This document shows positions 55,062 through 62,714 of a stretch of DNA of 64,000 nucleotides, one piece after another. Position 1 is the stretch's first letter. Every line of letters starts with the position of its first letter. The stretch comes from Planctomycetia bacterium. Lineage in GTDB: Bacteria; Planctomycetota; Planctomycetia; Pirellulales; Thermoguttaceae. A model generated the notes under the pieces. That model did not search any database. It worked only from the letters and a program-made list of their open reading frames with translations, and had not been told where the DNA came from. Location of the stretch: positions 1 to 64,000 of the forward strand of contig JAUNMR010000019.1 in assembly GCA_030537455.1 (NCBI GenBank), read 5' to 3'. The translations under genes were made by a program, and so were the position numbers.

Positions 55062-57350
55062 ATGACGCCACAGTTCAGACGCCAACGTACCAGCCTCAAA
55101 CCTGAGCCGTCGCGCTCCCACACGTGCCTAGCGCGCTACAGGCTAGTCGGCGCTATTGCGACGTCGCTAGCGATACTGGCGCTCTTCTCAGCGACCGGCG
55201 CGACACGATACGGCGTCGCTAAACACGCAGTCGCCGCCGCCTCGCTACAAGACGCAAGAGCTACGAACGCGCAGGAAGGCGCTCGTCACGACAGTCGCAA
55301 CAACGACGAAAATGACGCTGACGACCTCGAGTCCTCGAAAAACAACGTCCCTGTGAAGTGGTTGCCCGACCTGAAGGTCTATGCTGGCGCACCCGCGACG
55401 ACTATCGAGCTGTCAGAAATCACAAAACAACTCTGCGACGAGGGTTACTTCGGAAATGAAATCGATCCACTCGACCCTAACGCCTTAGTATGGACCATCG
55501 ACGCTGGAGAGAACGCGGAAAACTTCGTCGACCTCGAACTGCAAGACAATAACAAACTACTACTCAAATGGAAGCCTGAGCGACTCGGCAGGGCGCATAT
55601 CTTTCTGAAGGCCGAATCGAAAGCCGACCCCGAAATGCACGCCTACGCTTCCTTTAAAGCTGAATGCTGGGCGCCAAATTTCCTCGTGATCTTCGCCGTT
55701 GCACTGGGCGGCGGCGGTATTTTTCTACTGGGAATGAAGAAAATGTCTGACGGTTTGGTCGCCATCGCCGGCGCGCGATTACGTCGACTCATTTCCCTCT
55801 TTACCAACAACCGCTTCCTTGCCATCGGGGTCGGCTTTACGGTGACGACGCTGGTACAGTCGAGCACCGCGACCTCTGTCATGACGCTCGGTTTTATCAA
55901 TAGCGGTCTAATGACGCTCGCGCAAGGTATTGGCGTTCTTCTGGGCGCTAATATCGGCTCCACCACCACGGGCTGGATCTTTACCCTCAATATAGGGGCG
56001 CTGGGTCTACCGCTGGTTGGAATCGCGGCGATCTTCTACCTGTTCGTTAAGAAGAATCAACGGATTCACGACCTTTCGACCTTCCTGCTCGGTCTAGGGC
56101 TAATCTTCTTTGGCTTGGAGACGCTCAAAGAAGGTCTCGCGCCACTGCCGGAAACGCCGCAGTTTAGTTACGTTATTCAAGCCGTGCGCGCTACCACGCT
56201 TAGCGGCGTGCTCAAAAGCGTTTTGGTCGGATGCGTCGCTACGGCGCTGGCGCACTCCTCCGCCGCTACGCTCGCTATCACAATTACGCTTGCCTCGCTA
56301 GGCGCGCTCGACCTCAATACCGCGGCGGCCATTGTTCTGGGCAGTAATATCGGAACGTCGCTCACGCCGCTGATCGTCGCCATTGGCGCCTCCGCCAATA
56401 CGCGTCGCGCCGCGTACTTCCACGTGCTCTTCAATACGCTCGGCGTCGTTTGGGTGGTGGCGATCTTCTTTAACGTCTTTATGCCGACCATTAACGGTCT
56501 GGGCGATCAGTTCCACCTGAACCTCATGGGGCGAATTGCGCTCACACACACGACTTTTAACATTATTAATACGCTCGTCTTCTTACCGCTCATTCACCCC
56601 TTCGCGCGCTTCCTGGATCGCTACGTTGTGGAAAAAGACCTCGCCGCCGACCACTGGCAAACCCTCGGCGTCAAGCACAGCTCCGCGGAACTGGCGCACT
56701 ACCCCACCACCAGCGCGGTCGTCTCGATCGAACGCTCGCGCTCGGAAGTCTCCTATATCTTTACCCTGGCAGCGGAACAGCTTAAATCGCTAAAAAACGC
56801 ACAACTGTCAAACTACAGTAGCGTCGAGGATAAAGAACGAATCTTCGAAATCGAAAAACTGCTCGATCTGGAACAAGACGAAACTATCGCCTTCGTGAGC
56901 GCGCTCGGACCGATTCTCAATAACACCGACCAAACGCGTTCCGCGCAGGAACAGATCTCAATCGCCGACGAACTTGAGACCTTTAGCGACTACATCGTCG
57001 ACGTTTTAAAGTCTAACCTCAAACTACAGGACGACGAACTCGAGCTGACCGACTCCATTAAAGAAGAACTCGCTACGTTAATCACGCCCGTGGAGACTAT
57101 GCTCAAGTTCCTACACGACAGCTTCCGAAACAGACGTCACGAAAAGATTCTAAAGCCCGTCGAAACTCAACGTAAACTATATGTCGCGCAAGCAAAACGG
57201 ATTCGCGACCAGTTCGGAACCGTAATGCTCTCCGACCCCAAGCTCGACAAACGACTCTACTCCGCCGTCTCCCAGCAGACCGACCTGTGGCGACGTATCT
57301 TCAGTCGCCTACTCAATATAGCAGAGGCAATGGAACGCGCGCACGCGTAG
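55062..57350 (+). CDS. Na/Pi cotransporter family protein with periplasmic and PhoU-like domains
   Basis: The membrane core (about 206-520) has the paired repeats of NptA/SLC34 transporters: QSSTATSVMTLGFINSGL with GANIGSTTTGW, and AHSSAATLAITITLASLG with GSNIGTSLTPLI. It imports phosphate with sodium, or a related anion. The C-terminal part (about 545-762) is a helical PhoU-like domain. Unusually, a signal-anchor (26-45) and a beta-rich domain (about 95-205) precede the core and should lie outside the cytoplasm. The ATG at 55062 has no strong ribosome binding site. Confidence 0.88.
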   Translation: MTPQFRRQRTSLKPEPSRSHTCLARYRLVGAIATSLAILALFSATGATRYGVAKHAVAAASLQDARATNAQEGARHDSRNNDENDADDLESSKNNVPVKWLPDLKVYAGAPATTIELSEITKQLCDEGYFGNEIDPLDPNALVWTIDAGENAENFVDLELQDNNKLLLKWKPERLGRAHIFLKAESKADPEMHAYASFKAECWAPNFLVIFAVALGGGGIFLLGMKKMSDGLVAIAGARLRRLISLFTNNRFLAIGVGFTVTTLVQSSTATSVMTLGFINSGLMTLAQGIGVLLGANIGSTTTGWIFTLNIGALGLPLVGIAAIFYLFVKKNQRIHDLSTFLLGLGLIFFGLETLKEGLAPLPETPQFSYVIQAVRATTLSGVLKSVLVGCVATALAHSSAATLAITITLASLGALDLNTAAAIVLGSNIGTSLTPLIVAIGASANTRRAAYFHVLFNTLGVVWVVAIFFNVFMPTINGLGDQFHLNLMGRIALTHTTFNIINTLVFLPLIHPFARFLDRYVVEKDLAADHWQTLGVKHSSAELAHYPTTSAVVSIERSRSEVSYIFTLAAEQLKSLKNAQLSNYSSVEDKERIFEIEKLLDLEQDETIAFVSALGPILNNTDQTRSAQEQISIADELETFSDYIVDVLKSNLKLQDDELELTDSIKEELATLITPVETMLKFLHDSFRNRRHEKILKPVETQRKLYVAQAKRIRDQFGTVMLSDPKLDKRLYSAVSQQTDLWRRIFSRLLNIAEAMERAHA

Positions 57351-57463
57351 ACGACGGCGCCCTTGACTGAGCGATGCGTTTTCCCCTTATAATCACAGCG
57401 AACGAACCGCAAACGCTTTGTCGTGGTCGTTCGCTCTTCTTAACTAGAAAACAAGGACTTATG

Positions 57464-58069
57464 ATGGACAATACCGCGCTCTATAAGATCAGCTACGGGC
57501 TATTTGTAGTCACCGCGCGCGATAATCAATTTGACAACGGTTGCATTGGCAACGTTTGCGTGCAAGTGGCGTCCTCGCCCACACGCCTGGCGCTTGCGCT
57601 CAATAAGCTCAATAAGACCTGCTGGATGGTCAAGAATTCCGGTCAGTTCAATCTCTCGATCCTTTCTCAAAGCGCGCCCTTTGAGGTTTTCAAGCGCTTC
57701 GGTTTTCAAAGCGGCGCCGACGTCGATAAATTTGCCGACGTTCCCAAAGTACGTACGGAAAACGGCGTCGTCTACTGGAAGGACAACGTCAACGCCGTAA
57801 TCAGCGCGCGCGTGGTCGATACGACCGACCTGGGCTCCCATCTGCTCTTCATCGCAGAAATTGACGACGCGACAACTCTCTCTAGCGAAGAGTCCATGAC
57901 CTACGACTATTACCAAAAGCAGGTCAAACCCAAACCGCAAGAGTCCAAGGTCGTCAAAGGCTGGCGTTGCAAAATCTGCGGGTACGTCCACGAGGGAGAA
58001 GAACTGCCCGAGAACTTCGTCTGTCCAACGTGCAAACACGGCCCGGAAGACTTTGAGAAAATCCAATAG
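57464..58069 (+). CDS. Flavin reductase-rubredoxin fusion (high-molecular-weight rubredoxin type)
   Basis: Residues 1-150 form an FMN-binding split-barrel flavin reductase domain (MDNTALYKISYGLFVVTAR), and residues 166-201 a rubredoxin with Cys169, Cys172, Cys187 and Cys190 binding one iron. Proteins of this build pass electrons from NADH to flavodiiron proteins that remove oxygen or NO in anaerobes. The ATG at 57464 has AAGGA six bases upstream; a second ATG at 57461 is directly before it and the frame extends to 57374. It lies 113 bases after the symporter and 76 before the SDR gene. Confidence 0.9.
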   Translation: MDNTALYKISYGLFVVTARDNQFDNGCIGNVCVQVASSPTRLALALNKLNKTCWMVKNSGQFNLSILSQSAPFEVFKRFGFQSGADVDKFADVPKVRTENGVVYWKDNVNAVISARVVDTTDLGSHLLFIAEIDDATTLSSEESMTYDYYQKQVKPKPQESKVVKGWRCKICGYVHEGEELPENFVCPTCKHGPEDFEKIQ

Positions 58070-58145
58070 CGCGCAAAGAACTCGTCCTTGCGTTTAACTT
58101 TACCGATCGTTTTATCGGTATTTAAAAGAGCTAAGAGGAGCTGAT

Positions 58146-58982
58146 ATGAGTCAAGACGTTCTACTTGTCGTCGGCGCCGGGCAAATTAGCATGGCGATTG
58201 CGCGACGTGTCGGCGTTGGTAAAAAGATTCTTCTCGGCGACGTCTCCATTCAGAACGCGAACAAGATCGCAGAGATACTCTCCCAGGCCGGTTACGACGT
58301 CACGCCGACGGTTACCGACCTCTCCTCGCGCGAATCGATTCGCCAAGCGGTGGAAACCGCGCTGAGCCTCGGCGAGTTGCGTTACCTCGTCAATGGCGCC
58401 GGCGTATCGCCCTCACAAGCGCCGATTGAAACGATCCTGAAAGTCGACCTGTACGGAACCGCCGTTCTACTCGAAGAAGTCGGACGCGTTATTGCCAAAG
58501 GGGGCGCTGGCGTGACGATTTCCAGTCAATCCGGCTGGAGAATGCCGCAACTTACGCCGGAGCAGGACAGATTACTCGCCACAATCCCCACGGAAGAACT
58601 CCTAAAGCTCGACCTCTTGCAGCCCAGCGCGATTAAAGACACGTTACACGCCTACCAGCTCGCTAAACGTTGCAATGAAAAACGCGTCATGGTCGAGGCG
58701 GTGCGCTGGGGCGAACGTGGCGCGAGAATCAACGCCATTGCGCCGGGCATTATTGTGACGCCGCTGGCGCTCGACGAATTCAATGGACCGAGAGGCGATT
58801 TCTATAAAAATATGTTCAAAAAATGCCCCGCCGGAAGACCGGGAGTCGCGGATGAAATCGCTAATCTCGCCGCGCTCATGATGAGCGAACAAGGCGCTTT
58901 TATCACCGGCTCAACCTTCCTCATCGACGGAGGAGCCACCGCCTCCTACTATTACGGTCCGCTACAGCCACAAAAGAACTAA
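58146..58982 (+). CDS. Short-chain dehydrogenase/reductase
   Basis: A classical SDR with the nucleotide motif VVGAGQISMAIA near residue 8, NGAG at 83-86, a Ser near 127 and the catalytic Tyr170/Lys174 (YQLAK). The C-terminal GSTFLIDGGATASYYYG is typical. It is 278 residues and cytoplasmic. The motif GAGQIS departs slightly from TGxxxGxG and the N-terminus lacks the usual Thr. The ATG follows AAGAGGAG. The substrate is unknown. Confidence 0.9.
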   Translation: MSQDVLLVVGAGQISMAIARRVGVGKKILLGDVSIQNANKIAEILSQAGYDVTPTVTDLSSRESIRQAVETALSLGELRYLVNGAGVSPSQAPIETILKVDLYGTAVLLEEVGRVIAKGGAGVTISSQSGWRMPQLTPEQDRLLATIPTEELLKLDLLQPSAIKDTLHAYQLAKRCNEKRVMVEAVRWGERGARINAIAPGIIVTPLALDEFNGPRGDFYKNMFKKCPAGRPGVADEIANLAALMMSEQGAFITGSTFLIDGGATASYYYGPLQPQKN

Positions 58983-59262
58983 CCGCTCTCACGAGCGTCT
59001 GCGTATTTTCCGCGCGTATAACGCCAGCGGTGAAACGACATAATCGCGTTCACGACCGCTTTGCGTTTGGTTCATTTTATCCTTGAGCTTCCTTCGACCA
59101 AGTGTAAAAATAGCGCAAGCGTTCCTTGGGAGGGCGTCAACTGAAAGATTAACGCTCATGGAGAGTTGTGAAACCGCTACTCTTTCGTCGCCTCCGCACA
59201 TAACGTCGTGAGTTGTGGGAGTATAGGTATTTTTGACCGTAAGACTGCCGTTCAATGCCATA

Positions 59263-59745
59263 TCATTCATCTTGCTTCCCTTGTAGCGTCGTCGAGCGAT
59301 CACGTGTAAATCGTGGTCCTTCCTCTCCAATGGTTCCGTTGGGGCGAAAGCCGCATTTTACGAGAACTCTTTGTGACGCTGTGTTTCCTGCGTCCGTTTC
59401 CGCTTCCAGCGACCTGACGTCCGGATGCAGGAAAGCCCAGCGGCATGCTGCCTGCACCGCTTCCGTGGCATAGCCCTGCCCCTGGTACTCCTCCAGAATC
59501 CCGTATCCGATCTCCGCGATACCGTCTTCCCGGAGTCCTTTGAAGCAGAGATCCCCGATATGCGTTCCATCCGTCTTCTCGATCATCCAGATGGCATACC
59601 AGTCCCATTGATCGGGGCGTCGCAGACAGCCCTCCAGCATTTCGGTATACGCTTTTTTGAGTTCTTCATCCTGCTCGGAAGCAATCATAGCCTCCATACG
59701 CTCCCGTGAGGCGGGATATACGCACAAGCGTTCTGTTCTCACCAT
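59263..59745 (-). CDS. GNAT acetyltransferase, RimJ/RimL type
   Basis: 160 residues with the GNAT pattern: YAIWMIEKTDGTHIGDLCF (beta2-3), AEIGYGILEEYQGQGYATEA containing the acetyl-CoA loop Q-x-x-G-x-A, and ASQRVLVKCGFRPNG. Members acetylate protein N-termini, amino sugars or small amines. AGAGG lies seven bases before the ATG. Codon use and the strong ribosome binding site differ from the native genes and suggest a Firmicute source. It is the last gene of the minus-strand foreign block. Confidence 0.85.
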   Translation of the reverse strand: MVRTERLCVYPASRERMEAMIASEQDEELKKAYTEMLEGCLRRPDQWDWYAIWMIEKTDGTHIGDLCFKGLREDGIAEIGYGILEEYQGQGYATEAVQAACRWAFLHPDVRSLEAETDAGNTASQRVLVKCGFRPNGTIGEEGPRFTRDRSTTLQGKQDE

Positions 59746-59785
59746 AGATACCTCTCAGATTGAACCAAACTGGTTTTTTTCGCAA

Positions 59786-59817
59786 GAGCCGGCGCCCCGC
59801 CCAGGATGCGCCGGCTC
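59786..59817. terminator. GC-rich hairpin between two GNAT genes
   Basis: A perfect 10-bp inverted repeat (GAGCCGGCGC 59786-59795, GCGCCGGCTC 59808-59817) with a 12-base loop lies between the upstream GNAT stop and the downstream GNAT start. CTGTTTT follows on the plus strand and no T run on the minus strand, so its direction is unclear. Confidence 0.5.
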
Positions 59818-59839
59818 CTGTTTTAATTCGCCATTCGAT

Positions 59840-60466
59840 TTAGAAGATCTGACCCGGGAGTCTCAGCTTCTCTTTATGGGGAAACGATTTGTCGAATTCC
59901 TCCACATCCGAATCGTCCACGTAGTAGCCCTGCGGCGTCTGGTATACGCCAGTGACGTCGTTTAGGTATCCCGGAATCAGTTCCTTACCGAGAAAGAACG
60001 AGTCGTCTGCGTCCTCCGGCAGGTCATGATAGCGAATACCAAACTCACGAGCATAGGTAAAGCCGCACTTTCCATAGAAGCCGATATTGCCCTCGAACAG
60101 AACAGCGCCGTAGCCGAGTCCGGTCGCTTTCTCCAAGGAGTAATCGAGCAACGCCTTACCATAACCCTTGCGCTTGAGCTCTGGCGTAATACCAATTGGC
60201 CCCATCGTCAGGATAGGGATTACCCTGCCGTCATCCGCTTCGATGATCGTCTTCATGAACATATTCTGCCCGATCAGCTTGCCATCTTGCTCCATGACGA
60301 AATCCAGTTCCCTGATGAAAGCGGGATCTTTTCGAAGCACATGGATCACATAATGCTCACTGCATCCGGGACGGTACACGTTCCAGAACGATTCTCTGAC
60401 GAGATTTTCAACTCCTCTGTTGTCTTCGGTTCTTTCTAAACGAATGATGTAGTCATTTGCATTCAT
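59840..60466 (-). CDS. GNAT-family N-acetyltransferase
   Basis: 208 residues. The GNAT core has PILTMGPIGITPELKRKGYG with the acetyl-CoA loop RKGYGKA, and FYGKCGFTYAREFGI at the end of the domain, followed by a 50-residue C-terminal extension. CAGGAG lies eight bases upstream of the ATG, a textbook ribosome binding site. Sequence style is that of clostridial gut bacteria. The substrate is unknown. Confidence 0.85.
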   Translation of the reverse strand: MNANDYIIRLERTEDNRGVENLVRESFWNVYRPGCSEHYVIHVLRKDPAFIRELDFVMEQDGKLIGQNMFMKTIIEADDGRVIPILTMGPIGITPELKRKGYGKALLDYSLEKATGLGYGAVLFEGNIGFYGKCGFTYAREFGIRYHDLPEDADDSFFLGKELIPGYLNDVTGVYQTPQGYYVDDSDVEEFDKSFPHKEKLRLPGQIF

Positions 60467-60965
60467 TGTTTTTTCTCCTGAACATTGTTGACTGTCAATT
60501 GTCTTTCAGCGGGATGTTTGTCTGATTGTCTGCAAACCTCCCAGTCAGCCGACAATCTCCGGCGATACGAAAAAGGAGCGACGACGTAGACGAGTTAAAG
60601 TTATGGACGAAAAGCTTTGTCGTCCACGAGTTATACAGCGTCGCGGCGTGGCAATCTTGCGTACGATACACGTTGTTTAGACAGAGGGCGAATTCGTACA
60701 TGAGTCGTACGCAATTCGCAATGTCACGCGGTATCAAATTTAACGAGCGCGCAGAACCAACGGCAGAATCTCTGTTGGACGCATTTCACTACCGAACGAA
60801 CGCGCTATATCGAGCAAATCTGTTCTATAAGAAGCAATAGGGCGGTTGGTTCGTCTTATCCGCAGCCCAAGACCTGCGGCTGGACGTTCTGCGGGCAGAG
60901 ACGCGGGCTACGCCCGCGCGTAAAAAAACGCAGAGCGTTCGTGACGGCATTTCGTGAAAGTCGAG
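60467..60965. other. Intergenic region inside the foreign block
   Basis: About 500 bases. A plus-strand frame (60526-60840, 104 codons) and a minus-strand frame (60495-60737) overlap, and neither resembles a family. A very GC-rich hairpin (60902-60918, CGCGGGC-TAC-GCCCGCG) is followed by seven A on the plus strand. Confidence 0.35.
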
Positions 60966-61003
60966 CTGGACATGGTTTTATCTCTCAGTAAAATCATGTC
61001 CAG
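60966..61003. repeat. 15-bp near-perfect inverted repeat
   Basis: CTGGACATGGTTTTA (60966-60980) and TAAAATCATGTCCAG (60989-61003) match at 14 of 15 positions around an 8-base loop. Two copies of GG(A/G)ATAATTAAAA with a 19-base period (61017-61029 and 61036-61048) lie just downstream. It may be a terminator for the minus-strand operon or a scar of an inserted element. Confidence 0.6.
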
Positions 61004-61080
61004 AGGCGAGCTCCGAGGAATAATTAAAACGTTCTGGGATAATTAAAAGGTGTGAAACGTTAAAATACATGTGGTTCAGT

Positions 61081-61491
61081 TCACCCCGTATAAGCATCCT
61101 CAGCGGTGTTCTTGAAGTTCTGTTTCGCCAGCCACTCGCGCTCCTCGTCATTCTCTGGGATATCGACGCGCTCAATCTTGAAGACGACCGGTCTGGTACC
61201 GTCGTTGCAGCAGGCGATCATCATGCGGTCGTCGTTGGTCCAGCCCTTCATAATGGAACCGCCCTGTAGCGCTGTGTAAACATACCGACTCACGGCGTCC
61301 CATGCTTCCCCGCAGAACTTGCCATTCATCAAATGATAGAAATCATCCTGCTGCGGCGTGCGTTTAAGCAGGAATGTATCGCCAGGTTTGAAGAACGGGC
61401 ACGGTCCAGACTTGGGGTCGGCCAAATACTGCTCCTGAAGCTCTGAAAAGAGCTTCGTTTCCAGTACGGTTATTTTGCATTCGTACTGCAT
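61081..61491 (-). CDS. TIGR04076-family protein
   Basis: 136 residues starting with a CKITVLETKLF segment, then GPCPFFKPGDTF, FCGEAWDAVSRYVYTALQGG and CCNDGTRPVVFKIERV, which is the pattern of the TIGR04076 family of unknown function, common in Clostridia and other anaerobes. Conserved Cys residues suggest metal binding or redox. GAGGAG lies eight bases before the ATG. It starts 15 bases after the nitroreductase stop, so the two are co-transcribed. Confidence 0.82.
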   Translation of the reverse strand: MQYECKITVLETKLFSELQEQYLADPKSGPCPFFKPGDTFLLKRTPQQDDFYHLMNGKFCGEAWDAVSRYVYTALQGGSIMKGWTNDDRMMIACCNDGTRPVVFKIERVDIPENDEEREWLAKQNFKNTAEDAYTG

Positions 61492-61506
61492 TAAGAGTCT
61501 CCTCGA

Positions 61507-62049
61507 TCAGTATTTCTCGTAATGTACATTCTCGACGTGCAGGTCAGCGTCGGCGTAAGGCTTCTTTATTTCGCCCTTCTCGCCAATGGCCACAAGGTTC
61601 AGAACCGTATAACCATCAGGCGCTTCAAGCAGGGATCTGATCTCCTGGTCAGAGGTTCCACGCTGTCCCATACGATTCCTGATATGAACCCAGCAGGCTC
61701 CAAGACCGTACTGCTCTACCGCAAGAAGAATATAAGCTGACGCAATGGCGCCATCCTCGATCCAGAATTCAGCCTGACGTTTGTCCGACGTCTTGACCAT
61801 GACGACAATTACGGCGTCTGCGCCGTCGATCTGAGAGCCGCCCATCTGCTTGCAGGCTCCGAGCTTCCGTATCATACCTTTGTCACGTACCACTACAAAT
61901 TCCACCGGCTTATGCCCGAAGGACGTCGGCGCGGTCAGCGCTACCTTCATGATCTCACTGATGATCTCCTCGTCGATATGCTTGCTCCCGTAGCGGCGAA
62001 CAGAGCGCCGCGTTCTGGCCAGTTCATATAGATCGTTTTTCATCTTCAT
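61507..62049 (-). CDS. Nitroreductase-family flavoprotein
   Basis: 180 residues with RTRRSVRRYGSKHIDEE, APTSFGHKPVEFVVVRD and the C-terminal GYTVLNLVAIGEKGE segment, the FMN-binding nitroreductase fold. These use NAD(P)H to reduce quinones, nitro compounds or flavins. A second ATG at 62043 is a possible start. It is co-directional with the TIGR04076 gene 15 bases downstream. The sequence resembles clostridial homologues and has fewer GACG/GCGC words than the native genes. Confidence 0.9.
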   Translation of the reverse strand: MKMKNDLYELARTRRSVRRYGSKHIDEEIISEIMKVALTAPTSFGHKPVEFVVVRDKGMIRKLGACKQMGGSQIDGADAVIVVMVKTSDKRQAEFWIEDGAIASAYILLAVEQYGLGACWVHIRNRMGQRGTSDQEIRSLLEAPDGYTVLNLVAIGEKGEIKKPYADADLHVENVHYEKY

Positions 62050-62258
62050 TTCCCTCTGCTACCATGTCCATCTTCTCGATCAGGTCAGGAAGCCCCTTGT
62101 AGCGCTAAGCCCTTGTAATGGCGCCACGTTCCAGAAACATATCGAGCGTCTCCTTCTGGCGGAGAAACAGTAGCCTGTTCTTTTCCTCATAAGTGAGTGA
62201 GAACCATCCCTTGTTTTCGACGTCCACATCAACGTTACTATACTTCCTCAATCGCCAT
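62024..62258 (-). pseudogene. Decayed small clostridial ORF with frameshift and stop
   Basis: Starting at the ATG at 62258 the minus strand reads MAIEEV and then TAG. Two bases missing from a TA run would restore the frame into NVDVDVENKGWFSLTYEEKN and ETLDMFLERGAITRA. A TAG at 62104-62106 interrupts it again, and the frame continues to 62024, overlapping the nitroreductase start. The pattern is that of small conserved proteins in gut Clostridia; function unknown. At least two lesions make it a pseudogene. Confidence 0.65.
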
Positions 62259-62433
62259 CGAGCAGATCATCATAGAACGTCATTTTCTCAATGCAGTACG
62301 TGCGGTTCTCCCATTCCTTTTTCAGCTTCTTATAGGTTTTCTCATCGACCTCAATAGAACGCGTTTCCGTTATCGTCTTCTTGACGCCAAGGTAGCCGCG
62401 CTTCTCGACAGGCGCCTTCGCCGTGATTTTGTG
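62248..62433 (-). pseudogene. Fragment of a second small clostridial ORF
   Basis: An open frame of 61 codons after a TAA (62434-62436) has no start codon near its left end and reads GYLGVKKTITETRSIEVDEK then LKKEWENRTYCIEKMTFYDD before a stop at 62248. It is basic and helical. It appears to be the C-terminal part of a truncated gene and overlaps the next small ORF by 11 bases, the spacing of coupled genes. Upstream to 62714 nothing is supported. Confidence 0.5.
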
Positions 62434-62714
62434 TTACATACCAATGGCTCTAAATACCTGACGGCTTTTCCAGAGGTCTTGGCACACTCAATGTCTGACC
62501 GGGCGCAGAAACAGACATAACCGCCACGCGTTGCTGGGGTCCTTTCATTCTTACGACCTCTCTACTTCCCGGACAGACGCTAACGGCGCCGAATGCTGTT
62601 TTTTCAGCGAATGATACAGATCGACAAGTCGCGCACAATAGAAACTGTTGCATAACTCACCCTGTCAAAGCTGAATTTCCATTTAACGCTTGAGTGGGAG
62701 TTACGAAACGGCTT

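Noticed and set aside
54700..55062. 120-codon frame ending in a TGATG overlap with the symporter start
   Set aside because: Arg/Ser-rich product with no family resemblance and no ribosome binding site. The overlap alone is weak evidence.
58989..59330. 113-codon minus-strand frame between the SDR and GNAT genes
   Set aside because: It overlaps the 3' part of the GNAT gene in another frame and has no family features.
60526..60840. 104-codon plus-strand frame between GNAT and TIGR04076 genes
   Set aside because: No recognisable family, overlapped by a frame on the other strand, and composition not clearly coding.
60902..60918. GC-rich hairpin followed by seven A as a terminator
   Set aside because: The A run follows on the plus strand, so neither strand has the hairpin-then-T order of an intrinsic terminator.
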